Source: Bremerella sp. TYQ1
GTDB lineage: Bacteria; Planctomycetota; Planctomycetia; Pirellulales; Pirellulaceae
NCBI RefSeq assembly: GCF_020150455.1
Contig: NZ_CP083740.1
Coordinates: forward strand, 4,836,001-4,900,000
DNA length: 64,000 nucleotides
Direction of reading: 5' to 3'
In this document: piece after piece, positions 53,398 through 61,042 of the stretch
Position numbering within the stretch: position 1 is the first letter of the stretch
Layout of the letters: the number at the start of each line of letters is the position of its first letter
Notes under the pieces: generated by a model
Told to the model about the DNA's origin: nothing
The model's database searches: none
The model's input: the letters and a program-made list of their open reading frames with translations, nothing else
Made by a program: the position numbers and the translations under genes

Positions 53398-54057
53398 CTA
53401 GTTTGTCCCCGCCGAATCTTCCGTAATCGAGAACTTCGGCAATGGCGAAGCTTCAGCCCCCGTCGGTATCAGGCGAATCTCACGAATCGCCAATTTTCCG
53501 ATCAATGGAAGTCCTACCATCTCGGCGGAAATCAGGTACGTTTCCGGGGCACCGAGCGGCAGTTCGCCGAGAGTTGTCGTCGCCACCGATTCCGGGTTAT
53601 CGCTCAGCAAGAGCAAGTCTTCCACGAAAAGCTTCTCCCCCACGTAAATCCGCATGCGGGCCTCTTGTGTAGGGCTGGTGCAAATCGCATCGACCTCGAT
53701 GCGGTAATTGCCTGCCGCGGTGATCTTCGCTCGCCAGATCGCCTGCTGGTCTCGATGTTGGAAGCCGGTGATTTGATCCCAATCGTCGAGCATTAGGCTC
53801 TCTCCGGAAAGCTGGGCGGTGAGGGGAGAGAGTTGGAGTGAACCGTTGGAATCTTGAAAGATGACAGGCGCCTGTTTTTCTGAGGTAGATGCCGAGTTGT
53901 CCGCTTGAGTTGCATGTGCGTCTGGGCCCTCAGGCTGGGCGTTGGTCGTTCGAATCGGCGAGGGCTGATGCGTCGTTGGTTCTGGGGCAGACCGTTGGCA
54001 GCCCCAAATCGGCAATGCCACGAGCAATGTTAGAAGAAAATTGAATTTGCACAAAGT
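53398..54057 (-). CDS. Putative lipoprotein, unknown function
   Basis: 219 residues from a TTG start at 54057 with a GGAAG site ~10 bases upstream; the longer frame would run into the divergent GspF gene and puts the signal peptide internally. The hydrophobic segment FNFLLTLLVALPIWGC ends in a lipobox cysteine. A Pro/Thr/Gln-rich linker leads to a beta-rich domain (WRAKITAAGNYRIEVDAICT, RIYVGEKLFVEDLLLL), possibly a carbohydrate-binding-like sandwich. It is divergent from the pseudopilus cluster and may serve it, which is inference. Confidence 0.6.
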   Translation of the reverse strand, partial: TLCKFNFLLTLLVALPIWGCQRSAPEPTTHQPSPIRTTNAQPEGPDAHATQADNSASTSEKQAPVIFQDSNGSLQLSPLTAQLSGESLMLDDWDQITGFQHRDQQAIWRAKITAAGNYRIEVDAICTSPTQEARMRIYVGEKLFVEDLLLLSDNPESVATTTLGELPLGAPETYLISAEMVGLPLIGKLAIREIRLIPTGAEASPLPKFSITEDSAGTN

Positions 54058-54140
54058 GTTGGTTTTCTTCCGTCGAGGGGGATTCGTTGTTAGAATAAGG
54101 AGCGGCGACTTTTCTATTCTTGCCCCTGGAAAGACTGTGT

Positions 54141-55196
54141 GTGGCTTCGACACGTCCATCATACCGTTTGGAAGATATTCTGGCTTTAAACGCCGAGATT
54201 ATTTCTTTATCGCGTGTCGAACTCCCTCTCGATCCGCATTTAGGGCGGATGAGCAAAGAGCTTTCCGGCCGCCTTCGCCAATTGGGTGAAGATCTGTCGA
54301 AGAGATTATCCAGCGGTCAGCCCCTGGACGAAGCGATCGATGAGTTGGGCAGCGGGTTTCCGCCCATGTATCGGGCCGTCGTAACTGCCGGACTGCGAAG
54401 TGGTCGGCTTACCTCTGCACTAGAAGATGTGGCCGCGACGGCTCGTCGTATTCAGAAAGTACGGATTTCGTACCTGACCGCTTCGGTTTATCCCGCGATT
54501 CTGCTGATTCTAGCGGGCCTGTTTGGAATGACCGTCGGCATGGAGCAGCTGCGAATGATGCGCGAGATCTGCGTCGATTCGTTCCTGCCAGAGACGTCCT
54601 ACATTGTTCGCTCGATTGATTTCTTCTCGGCGCTCAAGCCCCTGTTTATTGCGCTGATTCCTCTTGGGGGAGCGTTGTTGTTTTGTATCACCTTGTTGCA
54701 AGTGTGGCCGTCGTTTCTTTTTTTAGGAGACGGTTTCGTGGTTTGGCTACTTCCAGGCGCCAAGAAAGTGGCTCGTAACTGCCAGTGGGCGATGGTATTT
54801 GACCTGATGGGTTTGATGATTCGGCACGAGTGCCCATTGCCGGAAGCTGTTCGTTTGGCGACCGAAGCCACGGGAAGTCGCCGCATGATGCAGCTCGGAC
54901 GCGAATGGGCCGAACGGATTGAGAAGGGGGATATCAAGTCAGCGCCTGAGGAACTGAATCCGCTTAGTCGTTGGCTGTTAGGATCTCAGCAGGAACCGGA
55001 AGCGCTCGCGAATAGTCTTGCGTTGACAGGCCAGCGGTACTACGCGAAAGCTCGTCGCCAAAGCTTGTGGATCCAAAATCAGCTTCCTATTTATGCCACG
55101 TTGGTCATCGGTGGCTTCGTCGTCATTCTTTATGCCATGATGCTGTTCATTCCTTGGATCGGAATTATGCGGCACGTACTTGTTCTTCCCGCTTAG
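54141..55196 (+). CDS. Type II secretion/type IV pilus GspF-like membrane protein 1
   Basis: 351 residues from GTG 54141, with GGAAAG 8 bases upstream; TTG at 54120 is possible. Two T2SSF-type domains are visible. The first, ~20-155, includes RLSSGQPLDEAIDELGSGFPPMYRAVVTAGLRSGRL and the helix YLTASVYPAILLILAGLFG. The second, ~215-345, includes FDLMGLMIRHECPLPEAVRLATEATG and a final helix. GspF/PilC proteins form the inner-membrane platform that couples the ATPase to pilus assembly. It is the first of three consecutive relatives; no ATPase gene is adjacent. Confidence 0.82.
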   Translation: MASTRPSYRLEDILALNAEIISLSRVELPLDPHLGRMSKELSGRLRQLGEDLSKRLSSGQPLDEAIDELGSGFPPMYRAVVTAGLRSGRLTSALEDVAATARRIQKVRISYLTASVYPAILLILAGLFGMTVGMEQLRMMREICVDSFLPETSYIVRSIDFFSALKPLFIALIPLGGALLFCITLLQVWPSFLFLGDGFVVWLLPGAKKVARNCQWAMVFDLMGLMIRHECPLPEAVRLATEATGSRRMMQLGREWAERIEKGDIKSAPEELNPLSRWLLGSQQEPEALANSLALTGQRYYAKARRQSLWIQNQLPIYATLVIGGFVVILYAMMLFIPWIGIMRHVLVLPA

Positions 55197-55220
55197 TTGT
55201 TTTCCTTCCGCGTTTCGTTC

Positions 55221-56366
55221 ATGCCGTCACCTTCCGATTCCTCGAATCACGAACCTGATCGCTCGTCCCTCGGCGGCGCGTCGACGGTAGATGTTTCGAA
55301 AGACGAAGCGACGCCCAAGCCAGCATCACCGATCAAACTTAGTCATGCCGAGTCGTTAGAACTGCTGCGATATATCGGAGAACTTTCGAAAGCTGGCCTT
55401 CCGTTAGACGACGGGCTAGAGGCCTTTGCAGAGGAAATTTCTCATCGAAAGCTTCGGCAAACGCTACGGCAATTGGCCAAGGAAGTCCGTTCCGGGGGAA
55501 ACCCATTAGCGGAGCATGAACTGAGCTTCGTTCGATTGCCCAAGTATCACCAGTGCATCTTAATCGCGGGTATCAAGTCGCAGCGTTTGGGAGATACGCT
55601 GTTCGAGTTACTGGAAGAGGAGAACTGGCGAAGCGAATATTGGCGAGACTTGTGGGCGGCATTGTCGTATCCCATGCTATTGGCGACCGTCACGCTGTTG
55701 GTGGTTGATCTGTTGAACGTCTTTATCATGCCCATGATTCAGTCGCAATTCCTTTCGATTTACGAGGACTTCGAATTAGATCTGTCATTCGACCCTGCCA
55801 TTTTTCAGTCGCCAACGATCTCTTGGACCAGTTTCTTTTTGTTGGGCGTGGTAGGCATCTTTTTGATTCCTGCATTTCTGACGCCTGCGCAGACATCGAT
55901 GCTGCGAAGGAGCATGCCGCTGATTGGCAAGATCTTCTGGTGGTACGAATCGTTGGACTTGATTATCAAGCTGCGTCTTTTGGTTGCCCAGGGAATCGCC
56001 ACGCCGACTGCGCTGCGGTTGTTGGAAGGCGCCATCGCAAGCCGACGTTTTGCTCAGCTTGTGCCGCTATGGGCCGAGGAAATGGAGCGAGGTAAGAAGC
56101 TTACCGAAGTATGGCAAGACTCGCTCGATATTCCGACATCGATTTTGCCGCTCATTCGCTGGGGAGAAACGACCAGCCAACTGGATGACGCGTTAGGAAG
56201 CGCCGAGTTATTGTTGAAAGAGCGACTTGCATTACGGCGTGAGCTGATTCGTAAGATCGGACCGCCATTTATTACCATCATCGTTTTGGCGGCCCTATTC
56301 TGGGCTGCCGTTCGACTTGCCGTGTTGGTGTCGCCACTGATCGACCTTATTCAAGCGTTGACGTAA
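55221..56366 (+). CDS. GspF-like membrane protein 2
   Basis: 381 residues from ATG 55221, 24 bases after the first GspF-like gene; a TTG start at 55197 is less likely. A ~45-residue disordered N-terminus is followed by a T2SSF domain (LLRYIGELSKAGLPLDDGLEAFAEEI, FVRLPKYHQCILIAGIKSQRLGDTLFELLEEE), a helix (YPMLLATVTLLVVDLL), a second T2SSF domain (LRLLVAQGIATPTALRLLEGAI) and a C-terminal helix. It should be an inner-membrane platform component, distinct in sequence from its neighbours. Confidence 0.82.
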   Translation: MPSPSDSSNHEPDRSSLGGASTVDVSKDEATPKPASPIKLSHAESLELLRYIGELSKAGLPLDDGLEAFAEEISHRKLRQTLRQLAKEVRSGGNPLAEHELSFVRLPKYHQCILIAGIKSQRLGDTLFELLEEENWRSEYWRDLWAALSYPMLLATVTLLVVDLLNVFIMPMIQSQFLSIYEDFELDLSFDPAIFQSPTISWTSFFLLGVVGIFLIPAFLTPAQTSMLRRSMPLIGKIFWWYESLDLIIKLRLLVAQGIATPTALRLLEGAIASRRFAQLVPLWAEEMERGKKLTEVWQDSLDIPTSILPLIRWGETTSQLDDALGSAELLLKERLALRRELIRKIGPPFITIIVLAALFWAAVRLAVLVSPLIDLIQALT

Positions 56367-56371
56367 GACGT

Positions 56372-57649
56372 ATGGAATTGCTTTATCACCTACAGAACCT
56401 TTGGATGGCAGTCCTGCTTGGGATAGTGCTTCTGATCCTGGCGAATCAGTGGGATAGCACTACCCATGAAGGCTCTTCCTTTCTGCGACGCTCACTGCGT
56501 CTGGCAGCATGGATGTTCATCTGTATTGGTGGTTTGGGATGGTGGATCGGTGTTTCCGGTTTTGTCGCCGTCATTCTCGTTCCGGTAGTTAGCCTGGTGT
56601 TTTTCGGTTTCGGGCTTCAGCGATACCGGGTAATGGAAAACCGCAGTCTCGTTTCCATTGTTATGGCAGGCATGGAGAAAGGGATCTCGCCGATTTCTAG
56701 TGCCGTGGCATATCGTCAGGAAGCGGTTGGCATGCAGCAACGCAAGGCAGATCGTTTCGCCAAGGCGCTCGGCGCTGGTATGACGCTCGTCGAAGCGGCT
56801 CGTGTTGCGCGAGTATTTCTGCCTGCGGAAACGCTCATGACGTTGGAGCTCGGCCGCGCTTTGGGAAGTGTCGACGACATCAATCGGCATTCGAAGCAAT
56901 TTACTCGCGACGATACGACCAACTACGGTAACTTGGACTTGTTCCTTGGTGGTTTAATTACCGTGGTTTTGGTTGGCAGTTTTCAGCTGGCGTTGTTGTC
57001 ATTTACCGACCGCAAAATCAAACCGTACTTATATCAGATCATGGAAGAGTTCGATCTCAACGCGAGTGGGTTCCCCGCTTTGTGGAGATGGAGCGAGTGG
57101 TCGACGGAAATTATTTTATGGTGCCTGTATTTCATCATCCCAGTCGCCTCGCTGTTTTTCATTTTAATGGTGATAGTTCAATTTGGCTGGATGAGTGAAC
57201 TTCCGTGGCGACTACGCTGGGTTCATGGGCCGATCAATGAGTGTCGACTTTTAAATGTCCTGTCGGTCGTCGTTGCGGCTGAACTGCCCCTACAGAGTTC
57301 CTTGGAAGTCATTAAAGCGAAGTTTCCCTCCAGCAGAATTCGCAAAGTGGCACGCCATGTTTATTACCAGCAGCAACAAGGGGGCGATTGGATCGATGCG
57401 CTGCGCGCCGAGCGTATCTTGAACCGCGGAGAAGCCGCACTGGCCACCTCGGCTCAAAAAGCCGGCAACTTGGCTTGGGCGTTGAAGGAGATTTCCATCG
57501 GCAAACGCCGGCGTCATTTGCAGCGAATGGCTCCTGCAATGAAAATTGCATTGCCGGTTTTGGTCATTCTGGCCGCAATGCCAGTCTTGTTTGCCGCTAT
57601 CGGGGTTTTCCTGCCAATTATCAACCTGATTACTAATTTGTCGTTATAG
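56372..57649 (+). CDS. GspF-like membrane protein 3
   Basis: 425 residues; starts 5 bases after the previous stop. Unlike the other two, it begins with two or three membrane helices (~10-25, ~48-60 and ~62-85). T2SSF-like domains follow (MAGMEKGISPISSAVAYRQEAVG...; LSVVVAAELPLQSSLEVIKAKFPSSRI) and then a last helix (LPVLVILAAMPVLFAAIGVFLPII). Tight spacing with genes on both sides implies one operon. A more divergent platform protein; how the three share a role is unknown. Confidence 0.75.
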   Translation: MELLYHLQNLWMAVLLGIVLLILANQWDSTTHEGSSFLRRSLRLAAWMFICIGGLGWWIGVSGFVAVILVPVVSLVFFGFGLQRYRVMENRSLVSIVMAGMEKGISPISSAVAYRQEAVGMQQRKADRFAKALGAGMTLVEAARVARVFLPAETLMTLELGRALGSVDDINRHSKQFTRDDTTNYGNLDLFLGGLITVVLVGSFQLALLSFTDRKIKPYLYQIMEEFDLNASGFPALWRWSEWSTEIILWCLYFIIPVASLFFILMVIVQFGWMSELPWRLRWVHGPINECRLLNVLSVVVAAELPLQSSLEVIKAKFPSSRIRKVARHVYYQQQQGGDWIDALRAERILNRGEAALATSAQKAGNLAWALKEISIGKRRRHLQRMAPAMKIALPVLVILAAMPVLFAAIGVFLPIINLITNLSL

Positions 57650-57666
57650 CGTTTGTCGTTTTTGTA

Positions 57667-58089
57667 ATGATTCGTCCCGTCTCAAAACCTGGGCTTTCCG
57701 TAATCGAGTGCGTTGTTGCGCTCTCGGTGCTGGCCGTGATGTTGACGACATTGCTCTCAATTCACGTTGTCCAGTCGGCGCGTCTTGGTTTGGCAAAGCA
57801 CCAATTAACCGCCGAGCAAACGCTCAATAATCTTGCGCAGCGTATCCAATCGGCAGACGTCGATATCGTCACGCAGCAAGCGATCGGCCAATGGGCCGAC
57901 GCCCAAGAGAAAGAGTTGGAATTGCCACCGGAAACGCTTCATGCAGATGTGCAGATAATCACTGATCCAGCTTCGGGGGTTCGCATCGATTTGACGTGGA
58001 ATCCGAAGTCACCAAAGCTGCCTGAGTATTCGCTTACTGTCTGGCGATTCCAAGGGGCGATGGAAGAAACCGCGGAGGCCAGCCCATGA
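57667..58089 (+). CDS. Pseudopilin-like protein 1
   Basis: 140 residues. The N-terminal class III signal is KPGLSVIECVVALSVLAVML: Gly followed by a hydrophobic helix with Glu at position +5 after the cleavage point, as in type IV pilins and pseudopilins (GspI/PilV-like). The rest is a short globular domain with strands (HADVQIITDPASGVRIDLTW). It should be processed by a prepilin peptidase, whose gene is not in the window. The stop overlaps the next start (ATGA). Confidence 0.75.
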   Translation: MIRPVSKPGLSVIECVVALSVLAVMLTTLLSIHVVQSARLGLAKHQLTAEQTLNNLAQRIQSADVDIVTQQAIGQWADAQEKELELPPETLHADVQIITDPASGVRIDLTWNPKSPKLPEYSLTVWRFQGAMEETAEASP

Positions 58090-58553
58090 GCCGTTCTCGA
58101 CGATACGGGACAAGCTTGATAGAGACGCTAGTGATTATGGCTGTCGGAGGCGTCATTGCAACGTTGGCAATTAAGCTCGTCCACGAAAGCCAGATCCGGG
58201 CCCGCGAAGCTCAGCAAGCGTTAGACCTTCAGGTCGGCATTCGCAGGCTGGATGAACAGTTTCGTCGTGATGCACGCGAAGCAGAAAGCATTCAGATCCC
58301 CAGCGATGGTAGGCTGGAGTTGACGTTAGCCGATTCCATGGTCGTGTTTGCCGCCGAGAAAGGACTGATAACGCGAACCGAAACGGAACGCGATACGAAG
58401 AAAGTATCGCGAGAAGGATACGGCCTGGCAAATAGTCAGGTCACTTTCTCACAAACCGAAGATGGCAATGCTCGTGTTCTCGTAGTCGTCGGTAATCTGG
58501 AGTATTCCTCAGAGGATTACCTCATCGAGCAAGCGATCGGAGGGCAGCCATGA
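58086..58553 (+). CDS. Pseudopilin-like protein 2
   Basis: 155 residues. Pilin-type N-terminus YGTSLIETLVIMAVGGVIATLA, with Glu at +5 and cleavage after Gly. Mainly polar after the helix, with LDEQFRRDAREAESIQIPSDG, a pattern seen in GspJ-like minor pseudopilins. Four-base overlaps at both ends show translational coupling with the pseudopilin genes before and after. Confidence 0.75.
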   Translation: MSRSRRYGTSLIETLVIMAVGGVIATLAIKLVHESQIRAREAQQALDLQVGIRRLDEQFRRDAREAESIQIPSDGRLELTLADSMVVFAAEKGLITRTETERDTKKVSREGYGLANSQVTFSQTEDGNARVLVVVGNLEYSSEDYLIEQAIGGQP

Positions 58554-58963
58554 AACGGTGTGCCATAGATGATCGGAACGGCTTTGTCAGCGTACTGGTC
58601 CTTATCGCCATGGTTGCCGCGACGATGATCGCCATGGCTTCCCTGACGCACGTTGCACAGCAAACTCGACGCGAATCAGGCAAAGCGAGTGGTCCACAAA
58701 TCGATTTATTAAGCGAGGCGGCAATCGAGCTTGCCAAAATTCGATTGGCATCCGATGCCAATTACACTGGGGAGACGTGGGAGGCTGCTCTTTCCAGCAA
58801 CATGCAAAGCGGCTCGGCAACTGTTGTCGTTAAAGTATCTCCTGGCGAGGAAGCGAATCGCCGAGAGATTCAAGTAGACATCGAAGCAGGCGAGTCGGTC
58901 GGTCAGACCATACGTCAACAGCGAACAAAAACAATCACACTCCCTGAGTCGGAGGAAGAATAA
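58550..58963 (+). CDS. Minor pilin-like (GspK/PilX-like) protein
   Basis: 137 residues. After RNGFVSVLVLIAMVAATMIAM the helix lacks the +5 Glu, as is typical of GspK/PilX-type initiators. The remainder is helical and polar (IDLLSEAAIELAKIRLASD) with a strand region (SATVVVKVSPGEE). It is shorter than true GspK and lacks its large extra domain. It overlaps the preceding stop by 4 bases and the following start by 1 base. The assignment is tentative. Confidence 0.6.
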   Translation: MKRCAIDDRNGFVSVLVLIAMVAATMIAMASLTHVAQQTRRESGKASGPQIDLLSEAAIELAKIRLASDANYTGETWEAALSSNMQSGSATVVVKVSPGEEANRREIQVDIEAGESVGQTIRQQRTKTITLPESEEE

Positions 58964-60033
58964 TGAATTCGTGGAAACGCCGCGGTTTTACTTTGGTTGA
59001 GCTGTTGGTGGTGATTGCCATCATCGGCGTGCTCATCGCTTTGCTGCTTCCCGCCGTTCAGCAGGCACGAGAAGCTGCGAGGCGCATCTCATGCCAAAAT
59101 CACTTGGCCCAGTTGATTCTTGCGGTTCATAACTATGAGTCGGCGAATCAGTACTTTCCGGCCGGAACGATTAACGACACCGGGCCAATTCGAAACGCGC
59201 CCAAGGGTTATCACCAAAACTGGATCTCGGCGATCCTTCCTTACTTGGGTGACACCACCACCTACGAACATATCGATTTCAGCAAAGGCGTCTACGACAA
59301 AGCCCAGAACGGTCCGCGGAACTTAAGCTTGGAAGTCTTGGAATGTCCATCGAGTCCCGTAAGTCGCGCGAATAATCGAGTCGGAATCTCGCATTACAAC
59401 GGCATTCATAATCACTGCGAATTGCCTATCGACGAGTCGAATACTGGGGCGTTTATCTTGAACAAGCCCTTAGCGGCGAATCAGTTTACCGATGGGATTG
59501 CGTTTACGCTCTTTCTTTCAGAGTCCAATATTACGCCCTCCAGCAATCTAGGCTGGATGAGTGGAACCAGGGCGACACTACGCAATACGGGCACATCGCC
59601 CAATGGTGGTGCTGCAGTCGCATTGCCCAATGTTTATACCGACCCAGAATGGCTTTCGACGCTGGAAGTCACACCAAACGAAATGGATTTGCCGGTCGAT
59701 GATTTTGAGGAGGAACTGGAAGAAGTAGCCGAAGAGGGCGAAAAGCCGGCGGAAGCGAAAGACAACGCTCAACCGCAGCAGTTCACCGAAAAAGACTTTA
59801 TGGATTTTGAGGGTAAGAATTTGCCTCTGCCGACCCTGAAGCGAAGTGTATTTGGTGTGGTGCCTAACGATCCGACTTTGTTTGTGGGTGGTATTGGAAG
59901 TCACCATCCCGGCGGCGTAAATGTCGCTCGAGGTGATGGAAGCGTGCGATTTGTCTCGGAAACGATCGGGGCGGTGACATTTCGTCAACTCGGCCACCGT
60001 GCCGACGGTCAGCTTCGAGTCGGCGAGTACTAA
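58963..60033 (+). CDS. DUF1559 prepilin-type protein
   Basis: 356 residues. Canonical prepilin N-terminus RRGFTLVELLVVIAIIGVLI followed by ALLLPAVQQAREAARRISC, the DUF1559 hallmark. The C-terminal end HPGGVNVARGDGSVRFVSETI is also diagnostic. An acidic insert (~243-270, DDFEEELEEVAEEGEKPAE) interrupts the domain and is unusual. The family is abundant in planctomycetes; pilus- or pseudopilus-like assembly is presumed. It is the last pilin-like gene of this cluster and by size the likely major subunit. Confidence 0.9.
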   Translation: MNSWKRRGFTLVELLVVIAIIGVLIALLLPAVQQAREAARRISCQNHLAQLILAVHNYESANQYFPAGTINDTGPIRNAPKGYHQNWISAILPYLGDTTTYEHIDFSKGVYDKAQNGPRNLSLEVLECPSSPVSRANNRVGISHYNGIHNHCELPIDESNTGAFILNKPLAANQFTDGIAFTLFLSESNITPSSNLGWMSGTRATLRNTGTSPNGGAAVALPNVYTDPEWLSTLEVTPNEMDLPVDDFEEELEEVAEEGEKPAEAKDNAQPQQFTEKDFMDFEGKNLPLPTLKRSVFGVVPNDPTLFVGGIGSHHPGGVNVARGDGSVRFVSETIGAVTFRQLGHRADGQLRVGEY

Positions 60034-60045
60034 GAAAGATTGTTG

Positions 60046-60492
60046 ATGCTGCGGGGCCAGTCGTTTCCTCTGATATTTTTGATGCTGCTAGTCGCATTCT
60101 CGGCGATCCTGGCACGCATTGCGATGCCGATTGTTCAGTCGTTTCAAGCAAATGAAGTCTATGGCTCGGCCGTGGCGACCGAGCAATGGGTTTCCTGGAG
60201 TGCGGCGATGGTGATTACCGGCGCATTCGTCGGCTTGATCATCGGTTGGATTCGCGAGCGTTTTTGGCCTGGCGCGATTGTCGGGTTTATTCTGGGAAGT
60301 GTTATTGGTGCTGTTTGTACTCCTTTTCTCGCTGTACCTGCCGCGTTAACTGCTTTATGTGACTTGGCCTGGATCTTTATCACGTTGATTTTGCTTACGT
60401 TCGGGACGATACTGATTGAACGTCGTTACTGCAATCAAAGCCGTCGTGGTGAATATGTGAGAGTATTGCAGGAGAATTCGGACGAAGCGTGA
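60046..60492 (+). CDS. Membrane protein, unknown function
   Basis: 148 residues from ATG 60046 (AAGAAAG upstream). Four hydrophobic helices at ~6-27, ~46-66, ~72-95 and ~100-122. A charged C-terminus (QSRRGEYVRVLQENSDEA) is cytoplasmic. No family recognised. It starts 12 bases after the DUF1559 stop, so it probably belongs to the pilus-like operon. Confidence 0.65.
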   Translation: MLRGQSFPLIFLMLLVAFSAILARIAMPIVQSFQANEVYGSAVATEQWVSWSAAMVITGAFVGLIIGWIRERFWPGAIVGFILGSVIGAVCTPFLAVPAALTALCDLAWIFITLILLTFGTILIERRYCNQSRRGEYVRVLQENSDEA

Positions 60493-60534
60493 TGATCGCT
60501 TGGCGGCTTGAAAGCATTTGAAAGAGGACATGTA

Positions 60535-60978
60535 ATGGTCAGCAATATCAGTCGAGTTCTGTTGGTCGAGGATAACCCGGCCCACGCGAAGCTGATGATG
60601 CGGACGCTTAACGAGTTTGGTGAGTCGCTGGATATCGAACATGTGAGCGATGGTGAAGCCGCGCTCGCCTATCTGTTCCGCAAGGGAAAGTACGAGAACC
60701 GCCGATCGCAGCCACACTTGGTGCTTCTCGATCTGCGAATTCCGAAATTCGACGGTTTAACGGTTTTAGGTCGGATAAAAGAAGATCCCGAGCTAAAGCA
60801 CATCCCCGTTGTTATTCTCACGACGTCCGATGCAGACTCGGATGTTCGCGGCGCCACCGATCGATTTGCTAACAGTTATCTCGTCAAGCCAATCGAGTAC
60901 CTGCAATTCGTGAATCTTATGCGGTCGGTAGGCGAGTATTGGACCGAGATGAATCAGTCTCCGGGGTCGAAGTCATAG
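60535..60978 (+). CDS. Single-domain response regulator (Rcp1-like)
   Basis: 147 residues from ATG 60535 (AAAGAGGA site). Receiver only: VLLVEDNP, phospho-acceptor Asp66 in LVLLDLRIPKFDG, TTSDADSD and YLVKPIEY. The longer loop GKYENRRSQPH before the Asp strand is typical of Rcp1-like regulators partnered with bacteriophytochrome or PAS kinases. Likely partner: the histidine kinase 64 bases downstream. Confidence 0.88.
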   Translation: MVSNISRVLLVEDNPAHAKLMMRTLNEFGESLDIEHVSDGEAALAYLFRKGKYENRRSQPHLVLLDLRIPKFDGLTVLGRIKEDPELKHIPVVILTTSDADSDVRGATDRFANSYLVKPIEYLQFVNLMRSVGEYWTEMNQSPGSKS

Positions 60979-61042
60979 CACAGATACCTGCGAAACCTGG
61001 CAGGCTCGAAGAGCACGCTTATTCTTCATAGATGGGGCACGA

